From Longispora fulva (lineage in GTDB: Bacteria > Actinomycetota > Actinomycetes > Mycobacteriales > Micromonosporaceae): 64,000 nucleotides of DNA. Position 1 is the first letter of the stretch, and each line of letters begins with the position of its first letter. The notes beneath the pieces were generated by a model that ran no database searches, was not told the DNA's origin, and saw only the letters and a list, made by a program, of their open reading frames with translations. Below, piece by piece: positions 33,745 through 41,702 of the stretch. The DNA is taken from contig NZ_JADOUF010000001.1 in NCBI RefSeq assembly GCF_015751905.1, positions 3,658,001-3,722,000 of the forward strand, written 5' to 3'. A program made the translations under genes and the position numbers.

Positions 33745-34394
33745 GCGGGCAGCTGCGGGTCGTCGTCGCGGAGGACTCCGTCCTGCTGCGGGCGGGGCTC
33801 GTCGGACTCCTCGAACGGTTCGGGCACACCGTGCTCGCCGCCGTCGGGGACGCCGGGGCCCTCGTCGCCGCCGTCGACGAGCACGGACCGGACATCGTCG
33901 TCACCGACGTGCGGATGCCGCCCGGCTTCACCGACGAGGGGCTGCGCGCGGCCGTCGCCCTCCGCGCCCGCCGGCCGGACCTGGCGGTGCTGGTGCTCAG
34001 CCAGTACGTGGAACAGACCTACGCCACCGAGCTGCTCGACTCCGGGCGGGGCGTCGGCGTCGGCTACCTGCTCAAGGACCGGATCGGGGACGTCACGGAC
34101 TTCGCGGACGCCGTCGGCCGGGTCGCCGCCGGCGGCACCGTGGTCGACCCCGAGGTGGTCCTCCAACTGCTCAGCCTCCGCCGGGACCCGCTGCGCCGGC
34201 TCACCGCCCGGGAGCGCGAGGTGCTCGCCCTGATCGCCGAGGGCCGGTCCAACGCGGCGGTCGCCCGCGCGCTCGTCGTCAGCGACGCGGCGGTCGCCAA
34301 GCACATCAACAACATCCTGACCAAGCTGGACCTGCCCCAGGCCGAGGACGACCATCGACGGGTACTGGCGGTGCTGGCCTACCTCCGGGGCTGA
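33729..34394 (+). CDS. NarL-type response regulator
   Basis: 221 residues from GTG 33729, inside the end of the kinase gene. The receiver has acidic AED at the N-terminus, the phosphoacceptor Asp60 in IVVTDVRMP, and Lys in LLKDR. A LuxR helix-turn-helix follows (LTAREREVLALIAEGRSNAAVARALVVSDAAVAKHINNILTKL). Partner of the preceding kinase; likely target is the divergent ABC exporter. Confidence 0.92.
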   Translation: MPGGVGGQLRVVVAEDSVLLRAGLVGLLERFGHTVLAAVGDAGALVAAVDEHGPDIVVTDVRMPPGFTDEGLRAAVALRARRPDLAVLVLSQYVEQTYATELLDSGRGVGVGYLLKDRIGDVTDFADAVGRVAAGGTVVDPEVVLQLLSLRRDPLRRLTAREREVLALIAEGRSNAAVARALVVSDAAVAKHINNILTKLDLPQAEDDHRRVLAVLAYLRG

Positions 34395-34466
34395 CGCCCC
34401 CTCCCCTTACCCGATGTTGACCTTGCTCTCAGTGTGTGCCCAGTTTCGGCGGGCACGGTGCACCGT

Positions 34467-35501
34467 ATGCGTTCGGGATATTTCGACCTGTTGCGCGCGG
34501 CAGCGATCGCCCGCGTGGTGCTGTACCACAGCATGGGCTGGGCGTGGATCACCGTCGCGTTCCCGGCCATGGGGCTGATGTTCGCCCTGGCCGGCGCGCT
34601 GACGGCCGCCTCGCTGGACCGCGCCCCGACCGGGACGGTGCTCGGCCGGCGGCTGCGCCGGCTGCTGCCCCCGGTGTGGGCCCTGGCGGCCATGGCGGTG
34701 CCGGTGATGCTGCTGGCCGGCGAGTCCGCCTGGTCGCTCGGGTGGTGGCTGCTGCCCCTGCGCGACCCGCACCTCGCCGGCAGGCTCGCCCCGGCGCTGA
34801 GCATGATCTGGTACATCCGGGTGTACCTGTGGTTCATGCTGTGCTCCCCGCTGCTGCTCCGGGTGTTCCGCCGGTACCCGGTGGCGACGCTGCTGACCCC
34901 GTTCACGCTGCTCGTGGCGTTCACGGTGATCGGCTCCCGGGGCGGTTCGGTCCCCCAGGAACTGTGGGACCTGTCGCTGTACGGCACCTGCTGGCTGCTC
35001 GGCTTCGCCCACCACGACGGCCAGCTCCGCGCCGTACGGCCCCGGGTGTTCGCCGCCCTCACCGGGGTACTCGCCGTCGCCGGCCTCGCCTGGATCGCCA
35101 CCCACCCGGGGCCCCGGGGCTTCGACCTCAACGACGACCCGATCGGCAACGCGCTGTGGTCGGCCGCCCTGGTCCTGCTGATGTTCCGCCTCGCCCCGCG
35201 CCGCGACCCGCTGCACCGGGCCCCCCGCCTGGCCGGGGTCGTCGCGTTCCTCAACCGCCGGGCGATGACGATCTACCTGTGGCACCAGATGGCCATCCTG
35301 TGCGCGGTGGCGCTCGCCGCGGCGGTGGGCGCGGTCCTCGACCGGGCGGAGTTCCTCGCGCTGGTGGTCGCCCTGCTGGCGGTGGCGGTGGCCGTCGTCG
35401 GCTGGGTCGAGGACCTGGCGGCCCGCCGCCCGGTCCGCGCGCCCCGGCTGCTCCGCGCGGCCGTGAACGGCGGCCGGCTCCGCGCCACGGCCCAGATCTA
35501 G
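34467..35501 (+). CDS. Acyltransferase-3-like integral membrane protein
   Basis: About 344 residues from ATG 34467; GTG 34434 or 34458 are alternatives. It has ten or so TMs and the acyltransferase-3 layout: N-terminal YFDLLRAAAIARVVLYHSMGW with the essential His, then RRLRRLLPPVWAL and IWYIRVYLWFML. The C-terminal NRRAMTIYLWHQMAIL matches family members that O-acylate sugars or lipids at the outer face. It is separated from the regulator gene by a short spacer with TTGACC. The acceptor is unknown; the exopolysaccharide made nearby is one candidate. Confidence 0.82.
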   Translation: MRSGYFDLLRAAAIARVVLYHSMGWAWITVAFPAMGLMFALAGALTAASLDRAPTGTVLGRRLRRLLPPVWALAAMAVPVMLLAGESAWSLGWWLLPLRDPHLAGRLAPALSMIWYIRVYLWFMLCSPLLLRVFRRYPVATLLTPFTLLVAFTVIGSRGGSVPQELWDLSLYGTCWLLGFAHHDGQLRAVRPRVFAALTGVLAVAGLAWIATHPGPRGFDLNDDPIGNALWSAALVLLMFRLAPRRDPLHRAPRLAGVVAFLNRRAMTIYLWHQMAILCAVALAAAVGAVLDRAEFLALVVALLAVAVAVVGWVEDLAARRPVRAPRLLRAAVNGGRLRATAQI

Positions 35502-35558
35502 CCACGGCCGCCGCCGGGCCGATCGCGCCACGGGTCCGCGGAACATGCCGGCGACGGT

Positions 35559-36521
35559 TCAGACGGTGATGACGACCTTGCCGCGTGCGTGGCCGCCCTC
35601 CAGGTACCGCACGGCGGCCGGGACCTCGGCCAGCGGGAACGTCCGGTCGACCACCGGCGTGACCTGGCCGGCCTCGACGAGCTCCCGGACGACCTCCAGG
35701 TCCCCGTGCCCCGGCCGCGCGAACAGCCCCTTGAGACTGTGCCCGACGAACGGCGACAGCAGCAGCGCCCGCAGCGTGCGTCCCACGGCCGCGCCGAACC
35801 AGCGCCCTCCGCCCTCACCGCCGACGAGCACGAGCGTGCCCCGCGCGGTCAGGGCCCGTCGGAGGACGGACAGCGGCCGGTTGCCGGCGGTGTCGACGAT
35901 GAGGTCGTACCCGTCCGACAGGTCCTCGCGGGTGTAGTCGAGGACGTGGTCCGCGCCGAGTGACCGGACCAGGTCGGTCTTCGTCGGGCCGCACACGCCC
36001 GTGACGTGCGCGCCGAACGCCTTGGCCAGTTGGACCGCGAACGATCCCACCCCGCCGGCCGCGCCGATCACCAGGACCCGCTGTCCGGGTTGGACGCCGC
36101 CGGTGTCGCGGAGCGCCTGTAGGGCCGTGACGGCGGAGACGGGGACGGCGGCCGCCTGTTCGAACGTGAGGTTCGCCGGCATCGGGGCGATCCGGCTCTG
36201 CGGGGCCGCGGCGTACTCGGCGAAGGTGGCGTCGCAGTTGCCGTACACCGCGTCGCCAGGCCGGTAGTCGGTCACCTTCGTGCCGACCGACTCGACCGTG
36301 CCGGCGAAGTCCGTGCCCCGGACGGACACCTTCGGCCCGCGCAGGCCGTAACCGGTGCGCACCAGGTACGGCAGGCCGGTCATCAGGTGCCAGACGCCAG
36401 GGTCGACGGAGGCGGCGCGGATCCGGACGAGCACGTCGTCTGGGCCGACGGCCGGTCGGTCGATGTCGCGGAGTTCGAGCACGTCGGCGGTGCCGTAGCT
36501 GTCCTGGACGATGGCCTTCAC
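35559..36521 (-). CDS. MDR-superfamily NAD(P)-dependent oxidoreductase (quinone reductase-like)
   Basis: 320 residues with a GroES-like N-terminal domain and a Rossmann domain carrying VLVIGAAGGVGSFAVQLAKAFGA. The catalytic-zinc cysteines of alcohol dehydrogenases are missing, which places it with the zinc-independent quinone-oxidoreductase/enoyl-reductase branch. It probably reduces electrophilic enones or quinones. It is the last gene of a minus-strand group after the XRE regulator; its ATG (36521) overlaps the regulator's stop (36518-36520) in ATGA. Confidence 0.85.
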   Translation of the reverse strand: MKAIVQDSYGTADVLELRDIDRPAVGPDDVLVRIRAASVDPGVWHLMTGLPYLVRTGYGLRGPKVSVRGTDFAGTVESVGTKVTDYRPGDAVYGNCDATFAEYAAAPQSRIAPMPANLTFEQAAAVPVSAVTALQALRDTGGVQPGQRVLVIGAAGGVGSFAVQLAKAFGAHVTGVCGPTKTDLVRSLGADHVLDYTREDLSDGYDLIVDTAGNRPLSVLRRALTARGTLVLVGGEGGGRWFGAAVGRTLRALLLSPFVGHSLKGLFARPGHGDLEVVRELVEAGQVTPVVDRTFPLAEVPAAVRYLEGGHARGKVVITV

Positions 36522-36751
36522 GGGGTGTCCTCCTCCTCGGGCGGGTACTGGAACACGTCGTCGAGCCCGACCTGGAACACCCGGGCGATCTGGAACGCCA
36601 TCTCCAGTGACGGCGAGTAGCGGCCCGCCTCGATGGCGATCACGGTTTGGCGGGTGACGCCGATCCGGTCGGCGAGGTCCGCCTGGGTCATCTCGCCGTG
36701 CGCGAACCGCAGCGCCCGGATCGTGTTCGTGACGCGGGTCGGCTTCACCAT
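36518..36751 (-). CDS. Small XRE/HipB-type DNA-binding regulator
   Basis: 77 residues, essentially one helix-turn-helix: MTQADLADRIGVTRQTVIAIEAGRYSPSLEMAFQIARVF, followed by VFQYP. This is the YozG/PenP-like class that is usually encoded with a DUF2178-like membrane protein, as here. Its ATG lies seven bases inside the upstream gene. It probably autoregulates from the dyad at 37189-37199. Confidence 0.9.
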   Translation of the reverse strand: MVKPTRVTNTIRALRFAHGEMTQADLADRIGVTRQTVIAIEAGRYSPSLEMAFQIARVFQVGLDDVFQYPPEEEDTP

Positions 36752-37173
36752 GACTGGAAGCCCCGCCGGTAGGCGACGATCTTCGCGGTGGAGCCCAGCA
36801 GGGAGGACAGCACGAAGGCCAGGTAGATGACGTTGGCGATCCAGAAGTGGTCCCATTTGAGCATCGCCATACCCATGGCGGTCACGCCGCCGAGGATGAC
36901 GAAGGACGAGCCGATGTGCTCGCCGAGCCGGTTGATCTCCTTGTCCCGCTCGTCGGTGCGCCGCGCGCCCTTGGGCACGACGCCGCCGAACAGGATGTGC
37001 AGCACGATCGACGCCACGATCGCGCCGCCGATGGTCCACAGCAGGGTCGCGGCGTAGGGCGTGTCGGCGAGGGGCGCGTCGCCGGCGCGGCGCAGGATGA
37101 GGGTGGCGTAGATCGCGTACGCGCAGGTCGTGACCAGGACCATGATCCAGGCGCGTCGTTCTTCGGAGGACAT
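36745..37173 (-). CDS. Four-TM membrane protein paired with a small XRE regulator
   Basis: 142 residues from ATG 37173, after AGGAG with five-base spacing. It has four predicted TMs: WIMVLVTTCAYAIYATLIL, LWTIGGAIVASIVLHILFG, VILGGVTAMGMAML and WIANVIYLAFVLSSLLG. A cytoplasmic ARRTDERDKEINRLGE loop joins TM2 and TM3. The DERD loop is typical of DUF2178-like proteins found next to YozG-type regulators. Function unknown, perhaps sensing membrane state for the regulator. Confidence 0.85.
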   Translation of the reverse strand: MSSEERRAWIMVLVTTCAYAIYATLILRRAGDAPLADTPYAATLLWTIGGAIVASIVLHILFGGVVPKGARRTDERDKEINRLGEHIGSSFVILGGVTAMGMAMLKWDHFWIANVIYLAFVLSSLLGSTAKIVAYRRGFQSW

Positions 37174-37188
37174 CTCGACTCCTATGTA

Positions 37189-37236
37189 CAACATTGTTGA
37201 CACAGGAAATGTAAAGCAGCCCGGACATGATGTCAA
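37189..37236 (-). promoter_or_regulatory. Strong promoter with dyad operator for the membrane protein/XRE/oxidoreductase operon
   Basis: On the minus strand TTGACA (37236-37231) and TACATT (37213-37208) are 17 bases apart, close to the housekeeping consensus. The 11-base palindrome CAACAATGTTG (37199-37189) lies just downstream at the expected transcription start, 15 bases before the start codon. A repressor there, most simply the encoded XRE protein, would block transcription. Confidence 0.75.
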
Positions 37237-37257
37237 GTTTTCTTAACACGACGGGTA

Positions 37258-37890
37258 CTAGCGCATGCCGTGCCGGCGAGCCAGGGACACCGCCTCCAGC
37301 ACCGAGTGGCAGTGCAGTTTCGTCAGGATGTTCTGGGTGTGGGTGCGGGCGGTGTTGGTCGACACGTACAGCTTCGCGGCGATCTCGGCCCGCGACAGCC
37401 CGTCGACCATGCACCGCAGCACCTCGCGCTCCCGGTCGGTGAGCACCGCCAGGGGGTCGCGGTCGAAGTCCGGGGGCCGGGTCAGCCGGTCGAGCACCAG
37501 GGCGAGGAGCCGGGGCGGCATCCAGGCCTCGCCGCGCACCACACCGCGCAGGACCCGGACCAGCTCCTCGGCGCCCACGGACTTGGGCAGCCACGCGGCG
37601 GCCCCGCCCCGGACGGCCGCCACGGTCTGGTCGGGGTCCTCGACGGCGGTCACCATGACGACCTTGATCGCGGGGTACCGCGCGCGGATCCGCTCGAGCA
37701 CTGTCAACCCGCTGTCCTCGCCGAGGACGAGGTCGAGGAGGACGACGTCGGGCTGTTCGCGCGCGATCGCCGCGAGCGCGCCCGCACTGTCGGAGACCAC
37801 CGGCAGGACCTCGATGTCGGGTTCCGCCGCCAGCCTGGTCGCGAGCGCCTCGGCGAAGACCGGGTGGTCGTCGACGAGGAGGACCAGCAT
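37258..37890 (-). CDS. NarL-type response regulator, no adjacent kinase
   Basis: About 210 residues from ATG 37890; ATG 37935 would add 15. The receiver starts MLVLLVDDHPVFAEAL, with phosphoacceptor Asp53 in VLLDLVLGEDSG and Lys in WLPKS. The LuxR domain is LTDREREVLRCMVDGLSRAEIAAKLYVSTNTARTHTQNILTKL. No kinase gene is adjacent. It lies 13 bases beyond the last exopolysaccharide gene on the same strand, so it could be co-transcribed with that operon or use the AT-rich patch at 37935-37995. Confidence 0.88.
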   Translation of the reverse strand: MLVLLVDDHPVFAEALATRLAAEPDIEVLPVVSDSAGALAAIAREQPDVVLLDLVLGEDSGLTVLERIRARYPAIKVVMVTAVEDPDQTVAAVRGGAAAWLPKSVGAEELVRVLRGVVRGEAWMPPRLLALVLDRLTRPPDFDRDPLAVLTDREREVLRCMVDGLSRAEIAAKLYVSTNTARTHTQNILTKLHCHSVLEAVSLARRHGMR

Positions 37891-37903
37891 GCTGTCCACG
37901 TCC

Positions 37904-39385
37904 TCAAGGATGGGCCCTTCCGGCCCACGATTCATCCCGCAAATGCTGTATGTCTTGCCTTGAAATAATGTGATTTGGTAAAATAGTTGGCCGTGTCGCG
38001 AGCGCCGGGGCTTCCGCGAGGGCGTAGACGACCCGACCGGAGTCCGCGGCCGGGCCGGTGACGGTCCAGCCGCCCTCGACCTGTTCGACCGTCGAGGCCG
38101 CCCGCTGCCGCCACCACGCGCTCACCTCCCCCGGGTTCGCCCACCACGCCCCCTCGTCGTCACGCACCGTGTCCAGCAGTCGGCGGTAGCCGGCGGCGGC
38201 CCTCGGGTCGGTCGCATAGTCGGGGTGGGTCAGGACCAGCATCATCCCGCCCCTGGCCCGGATCGCCGCCGCCTTGTCCAGCCACACCGACTCGTCCGGG
38301 TGGCCGAGAATCGTGAACAGGGTGTGATCCTGGGGCAGGGTGATCGGCAGCTCGACCAGGTCGCCGTTCGGGTACGGCAGCCAGCTGCACCCGCCGCCCG
38401 GCGTCGGCTCGTACGGGGCGGTGTCGTGGTAGGACATGTCGTAGTCGAAGCCGAGGAGGGGCATCCAGGCCCAGGTGCGCTGGGTGGCCGGGGAGCGGAA
38501 ACCGACGGCGCCCCACCGGGCGGCGTACTCGCGCATCACCGGCAACCGGCGGCGCAGCGTCCGGCGCGAGCCCAGGTCGCGGCCGTCGTGCCGGACGCCG
38601 TGCACCCCGATCTCGCAGCCCTCCGCGCGCAGGCCGGCCAGGACGTCGTCAGCCACCGGGTAGCGCAGCGGGACGAAGTTCCACTCGGACGGGCGGCCGT
38701 GCTCGCGTTCGATGTCGCGCAACAGGTGCAGGTCGCGGCAGCCGGCGGCGGTCTCCACGTCGTGGGTGAGCACGACGGCCCAGGTGTGCCCGGCCGGCCA
38801 CAGGTCCAGCCACGGCACCGGTTGGCCGGCGACATCCACGAGCAGCGCGAACAGCCGGTCCTGCAGGTCGTGCAACGCGGTCTCCACGGGCCAGGCCGGG
38901 AACGCCGGCACGCGGTGCAGCCGGGCGAACAACCTGCGGGCGGCGAGCTGGGCGCGGCGGGGCAGGGCAGGGCGTACCAGATAATAGGTTCTCACCAGCA
39001 GAGGGCGCAGTCGGCCGGCGCTCCGGTAGCCCTCGCTCCAGAACTGGTGCATCACCTCCCCCGGGTCGAACGGCAGGAACACGTCGCCGTCCCCGTCGCG
39101 CCACACCGAGGCGACGTGCCTGCCGCGGGCGTCCAGGATCGGCACGTCGACCCGCCAGTCGCCCGGACCGAGGAGCCGACGGGCGGTCCGGTCGGGCAGC
39201 ACGTGCCCGAACAGCGGGGTGCCGTCGAGGTCGTGGCGGCCGGCGACGCCCCCGGACAGCGGCCAGCGCAGACTGCCGCCGCCGGGGCCGCGCACCGTGC
39301 CCACGTTCCGCTCAGAGCTGTCGATCATCCGGTACGGCACCCGGAAGTACTCGAAGAAGGCGAACCGGTGCGTGCTCGTGAACAT
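37904..39385 (-). CDS. Polysaccharide deacetylase-like (NodB-fold) protein, last gene of the exopolysaccharide operon
   Basis: 493 residues. The first 200 residues have no clear family. The C-terminal half is a CE4/NodB-like domain: VVLTHDVETAAG supplies the catalytic Asp, EIGVHGVRHDGRDL the metal-binding HxxxH, and GFRSPATQRTWAW a later motif. Such enzymes remove N- or O-acetyl groups from polysaccharide. Its ATG overlaps the stop of the ATP-grasp gene in TGATG. The last 30 residues are coded by unusually AT-rich DNA that includes a TTA codon (37981-37979), unlike the rest of the gene. A cytoplasmic location is likely since no signal peptide is seen. Confidence 0.75.
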   Translation of the reverse strand: MFTSTHRFAFFEYFRVPYRMIDSSERNVGTVRGPGGGSLRWPLSGGVAGRHDLDGTPLFGHVLPDRTARRLLGPGDWRVDVPILDARGRHVASVWRDGDGDVFLPFDPGEVMHQFWSEGYRSAGRLRPLLVRTYYLVRPALPRRAQLAARRLFARLHRVPAFPAWPVETALHDLQDRLFALLVDVAGQPVPWLDLWPAGHTWAVVLTHDVETAAGCRDLHLLRDIEREHGRPSEWNFVPLRYPVADDVLAGLRAEGCEIGVHGVRHDGRDLGSRRTLRRRLPVMREYAARWGAVGFRSPATQRTWAWMPLLGFDYDMSYHDTAPYEPTPGGGCSWLPYPNGDLVELPITLPQDHTLFTILGHPDESVWLDKAAAIRARGGMMLVLTHPDYATDPRAAAGYRRLLDTVRDDEGAWWANPGEVSAWWRQRAASTVEQVEGGWTVTGPAADSGRVVYALAEAPALATRPTILPNHIISRQDIQHLRDESWAGRAHP

Positions 39386-40548
39386 CACAGCCTCCGGCTG
39401 GTGGCCAGATAGGGGCCCAGCGCGATCTCGTAGAGCGCCGGCAACGGGTCCGCCCAGGAGAAGACGGCCTCGGTGTGCACGTGCAGCAGGGAGGAGAGGT
39501 AGGCCCCGGTCCGCAGCCGGCCGGCCCGCCAGTCGACCACGGCGGTGGGCAGGTCGGTGGCGAGCCGGATCCACCGCACCCCGGTGCGGGCCCGCGTCGG
39601 CGGCAGAGGCCGGCCCAGCTGGTCGAGGAACAGCAGGTGGGCGAAGTCGACGCCGGCCGCCCGGCCCAGAGTGTGGTAACCCCAGGTGCGGGCGTTGACG
39701 TCGAGCAGCTTCGGCTCGCCGTCGCGCGGGTCCACCTTGTACTCGACCTCGACGAGGCCGTGGTACCCGATCGCGGCCAGGAACCGGGTCGAGGGCCCGT
39801 CGAGTTCCGGAGCCGACACGGTCTCCACGAAGGTGCTGGCACGGCCGAACTCCGACGGGTGCTGGCGCAGCCGGCGCGCGGCCATGCTGGCGGCCGGCCG
39901 GCCGTCGCGGAACAGCCCGCACCAGGCCAGCTGCGCCTCGCCGCCGCCAGGAATCAGCTCCTGCACGATCACCTCGCCCGCCGGCACGATCGCCGCGGCC
40001 CGGCGGAACGCCGCGACCAGGTCGGCCCGGCTGTCGGCCCGCCACGCCTTGACCCCGGTCGCGTAGAAGAAGTGTTCCTTGATCGCCGGCTTCACCGCGA
40101 ACGGCCCGTCGACGTCGACCTGGGCCAGGTCCGCCTCGTCCATCGGGAACCAGGACCGGGGCGCGGCGATCCCGAGCTTCTGGGCCAGCCGGTAGGTCTC
40201 CCGCTTGTCCCAGGCGCACCGCACGCAGTCCCAGTCCGGTGTCGGCACCCGCCAGTGGCGGGCCAGGTCCGCGCGGTGCCGGGACAGTGCGGCGACGGTC
40301 TCCTCCCGGGTCGCGTACAGCACCCAGCCTTCCAGCCCGAACCGCCGCCGCAGCCCGGCCAGCGCGGCCAGGGTTCCCTCGTCGTCGCGCAGGCTGGCTA
40401 CCCGCACCGCCCGCGACGTGTACCGCGACGCCGTCGAGATGGACCGCTCGTCGTCGAGCAGCACCACGGGCACGCCGTGCCGGCCGAGGCTGCGCACGAT
40501 GCCCAGGCCCTGGTAGTCCCCGCCGATCACGACGGCCCCGGTCCTCAC
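39385..40548 (-). CDS. ATP-grasp carboxylate-amine ligase-like protein
   Basis: 387 residues from GTG 40548. It has an N-terminal Rossmann-like segment GAVVIGGDYQGLGIVRSLG, then ATP-grasp elements: FAVKPAIKEHFFYATGVKAW, GEVIVQELIPGGG, and the Mg-binding VEVEYKVDPRDGEPKLLDVN. The family joins a carboxylate to an amine or thiol through an acyl-phosphate. Here it lies between a flavoprotein monooxygenase and a deacetylase in a polysaccharide operon. A role in amidating a uronic acid, or in making an amino-acid or peptide substituent, is plausible but unproven. Start and stop both overlap the neighbours. Confidence 0.82.
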   Translation of the reverse strand: MRTGAVVIGGDYQGLGIVRSLGRHGVPVVLLDDERSISTASRYTSRAVRVASLRDDEGTLAALAGLRRRFGLEGWVLYATREETVAALSRHRADLARHWRVPTPDWDCVRCAWDKRETYRLAQKLGIAAPRSWFPMDEADLAQVDVDGPFAVKPAIKEHFFYATGVKAWRADSRADLVAAFRRAAAIVPAGEVIVQELIPGGGEAQLAWCGLFRDGRPAASMAARRLRQHPSEFGRASTFVETVSAPELDGPSTRFLAAIGYHGLVEVEYKVDPRDGEPKLLDVNARTWGYHTLGRAAGVDFAHLLFLDQLGRPLPPTRARTGVRWIRLATDLPTAVVDWRAGRLRTGAYLSSLLHVHTEAVFSWADPLPALYEIALGPYLATSRRL

Positions 40549-41702
40549 GGGACGACCACCCTGGTCAGCGCCCGGCTGGCGTACCAGGTGCCCGACACGA
40601 AACGCATGACCGGGCCGAAGGAGTACGCGGCAGGCGCGCCGAGGAAGTGCAGGCCCGCGACGCTGGACTCCAACCCTGGGCCCAGCACCGGATAGCCGTC
40701 GACCTGCCGCACCGCGCGGACCAGGTCGGCGGACAGGAACCCGTACTTCGCGATGTCCACCTGGAACCCCGTGCCGTAGATCAGGTGGTCGACGCGCGTC
40801 GTGCCGCCGTCGTCGAACTCCACCGCCAGACCGCCGCCCGCAGGCGCCGCCCGGCGCACGGCGCACGCCAGCCGGATCGGCACGTCGGCCAGCCGGTCGA
40901 CGAGCCACCGCGCCCCCGCGGGTCGGATGGACCGCCGCGCCAGCCTGTCCCGCACGCCGCGGGGCAGCCGGCGGAACAGGTCCGGCACGGCCACCACGCG
41001 CGACAGGCCCATCGGTCCGACATCGGTCGGCGCGTAGACCAGCGGGGCCCACCGGCCCAGCATCCTGTGGTACCTGCCGCCGTGCAGCCAGATCAGACGG
41101 TCCCGGCGCACCACCAGCTCCGGCTCGGCTCCGGCCTCGCGCAGCAACGCCGCGGACTCCAACGCGCTCTGCCCACCACCGACGACCAGCACCCGGCGGC
41201 CGGCGAACCGGGACAGGTCCTGGTGCTCGCTGGTGTGCGAGACCAGCTCGCCGGACAGGTCCGCGAACTGGGCCGGCCGGCGCGCGAACGGCCCGATCCC
41301 CGCCGCGACGACCAGCCGCCGGGCACGCACCGTCTCCCCGTCCTCGAGGGTGAGCCGGAACCCGCCGGGTGCGCGGTCGACCCGGTCGACGGACCTGCGG
41401 TCCACGTCCGGGGCGACCCGGGCCTGCACCCACATCCCGTAATCGACGAACTCGTCCACCGGCACCGGCCGGTCGAGCCGCCGACCGGTGGCCGCCTGGT
41501 AGGAGTCCAGGGACAGCGGGCCGCGGTACTCCGCGATGCACGTCGCCGTCCAGTTCGACCGCAGCACCATCCCCTTCGGCATCGCCCGCCACAGCGCCAT
41601 CGGGTCGCCGAGGACCCGCACGTCCGCGCCGGCCCGGCGCAGGTGCGCGGTCGCGGACAGCCCGTAGGGGCCAGCACCGAGCACGACCACATCCACGTTC
41701 AC
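40545..41702 (-). CDS. Flavoprotein monooxygenase-like oxidoreductase (FAD/NADPH, two Rossmann folds)
   Basis: 385 residues from GTG 41702 (GTGA overlap with the glycosyltransferase stop). FAD fold VVVLGAGPYGLSATAHLRRAG at residues 5-25, a second NADPH fold VLVVGGGQSALESAALLREAG near 172, and the C-terminal LIYGTGFQVDIAKYGFL resembling the ATG motif of class B monooxygenases and N-hydroxylases. Partners in nature range from ornithine N-hydroxylases to thioredoxin-like reductases. In this operon it may oxidise an amino group on the sugar or its substituent. That function is inference. Confidence 0.78.
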   Translation of the reverse strand: MNVDVVVLGAGPYGLSATAHLRRAGADVRVLGDPMALWRAMPKGMVLRSNWTATCIAEYRGPLSLDSYQAATGRRLDRPVPVDEFVDYGMWVQARVAPDVDRRSVDRVDRAPGGFRLTLEDGETVRARRLVVAAGIGPFARRPAQFADLSGELVSHTSEHQDLSRFAGRRVLVVGGGQSALESAALLREAGAEPELVVRRDRLIWLHGGRYHRMLGRWAPLVYAPTDVGPMGLSRVVAVPDLFRRLPRGVRDRLARRSIRPAGARWLVDRLADVPIRLACAVRRAAPAGGGLAVEFDDGGTTRVDHLIYGTGFQVDIAKYGFLSADLVRAVRQVDGYPVLGPGLESSVAGLHFLGAPAAYSFGPVMRFVSGTWYASRALTRVVVP

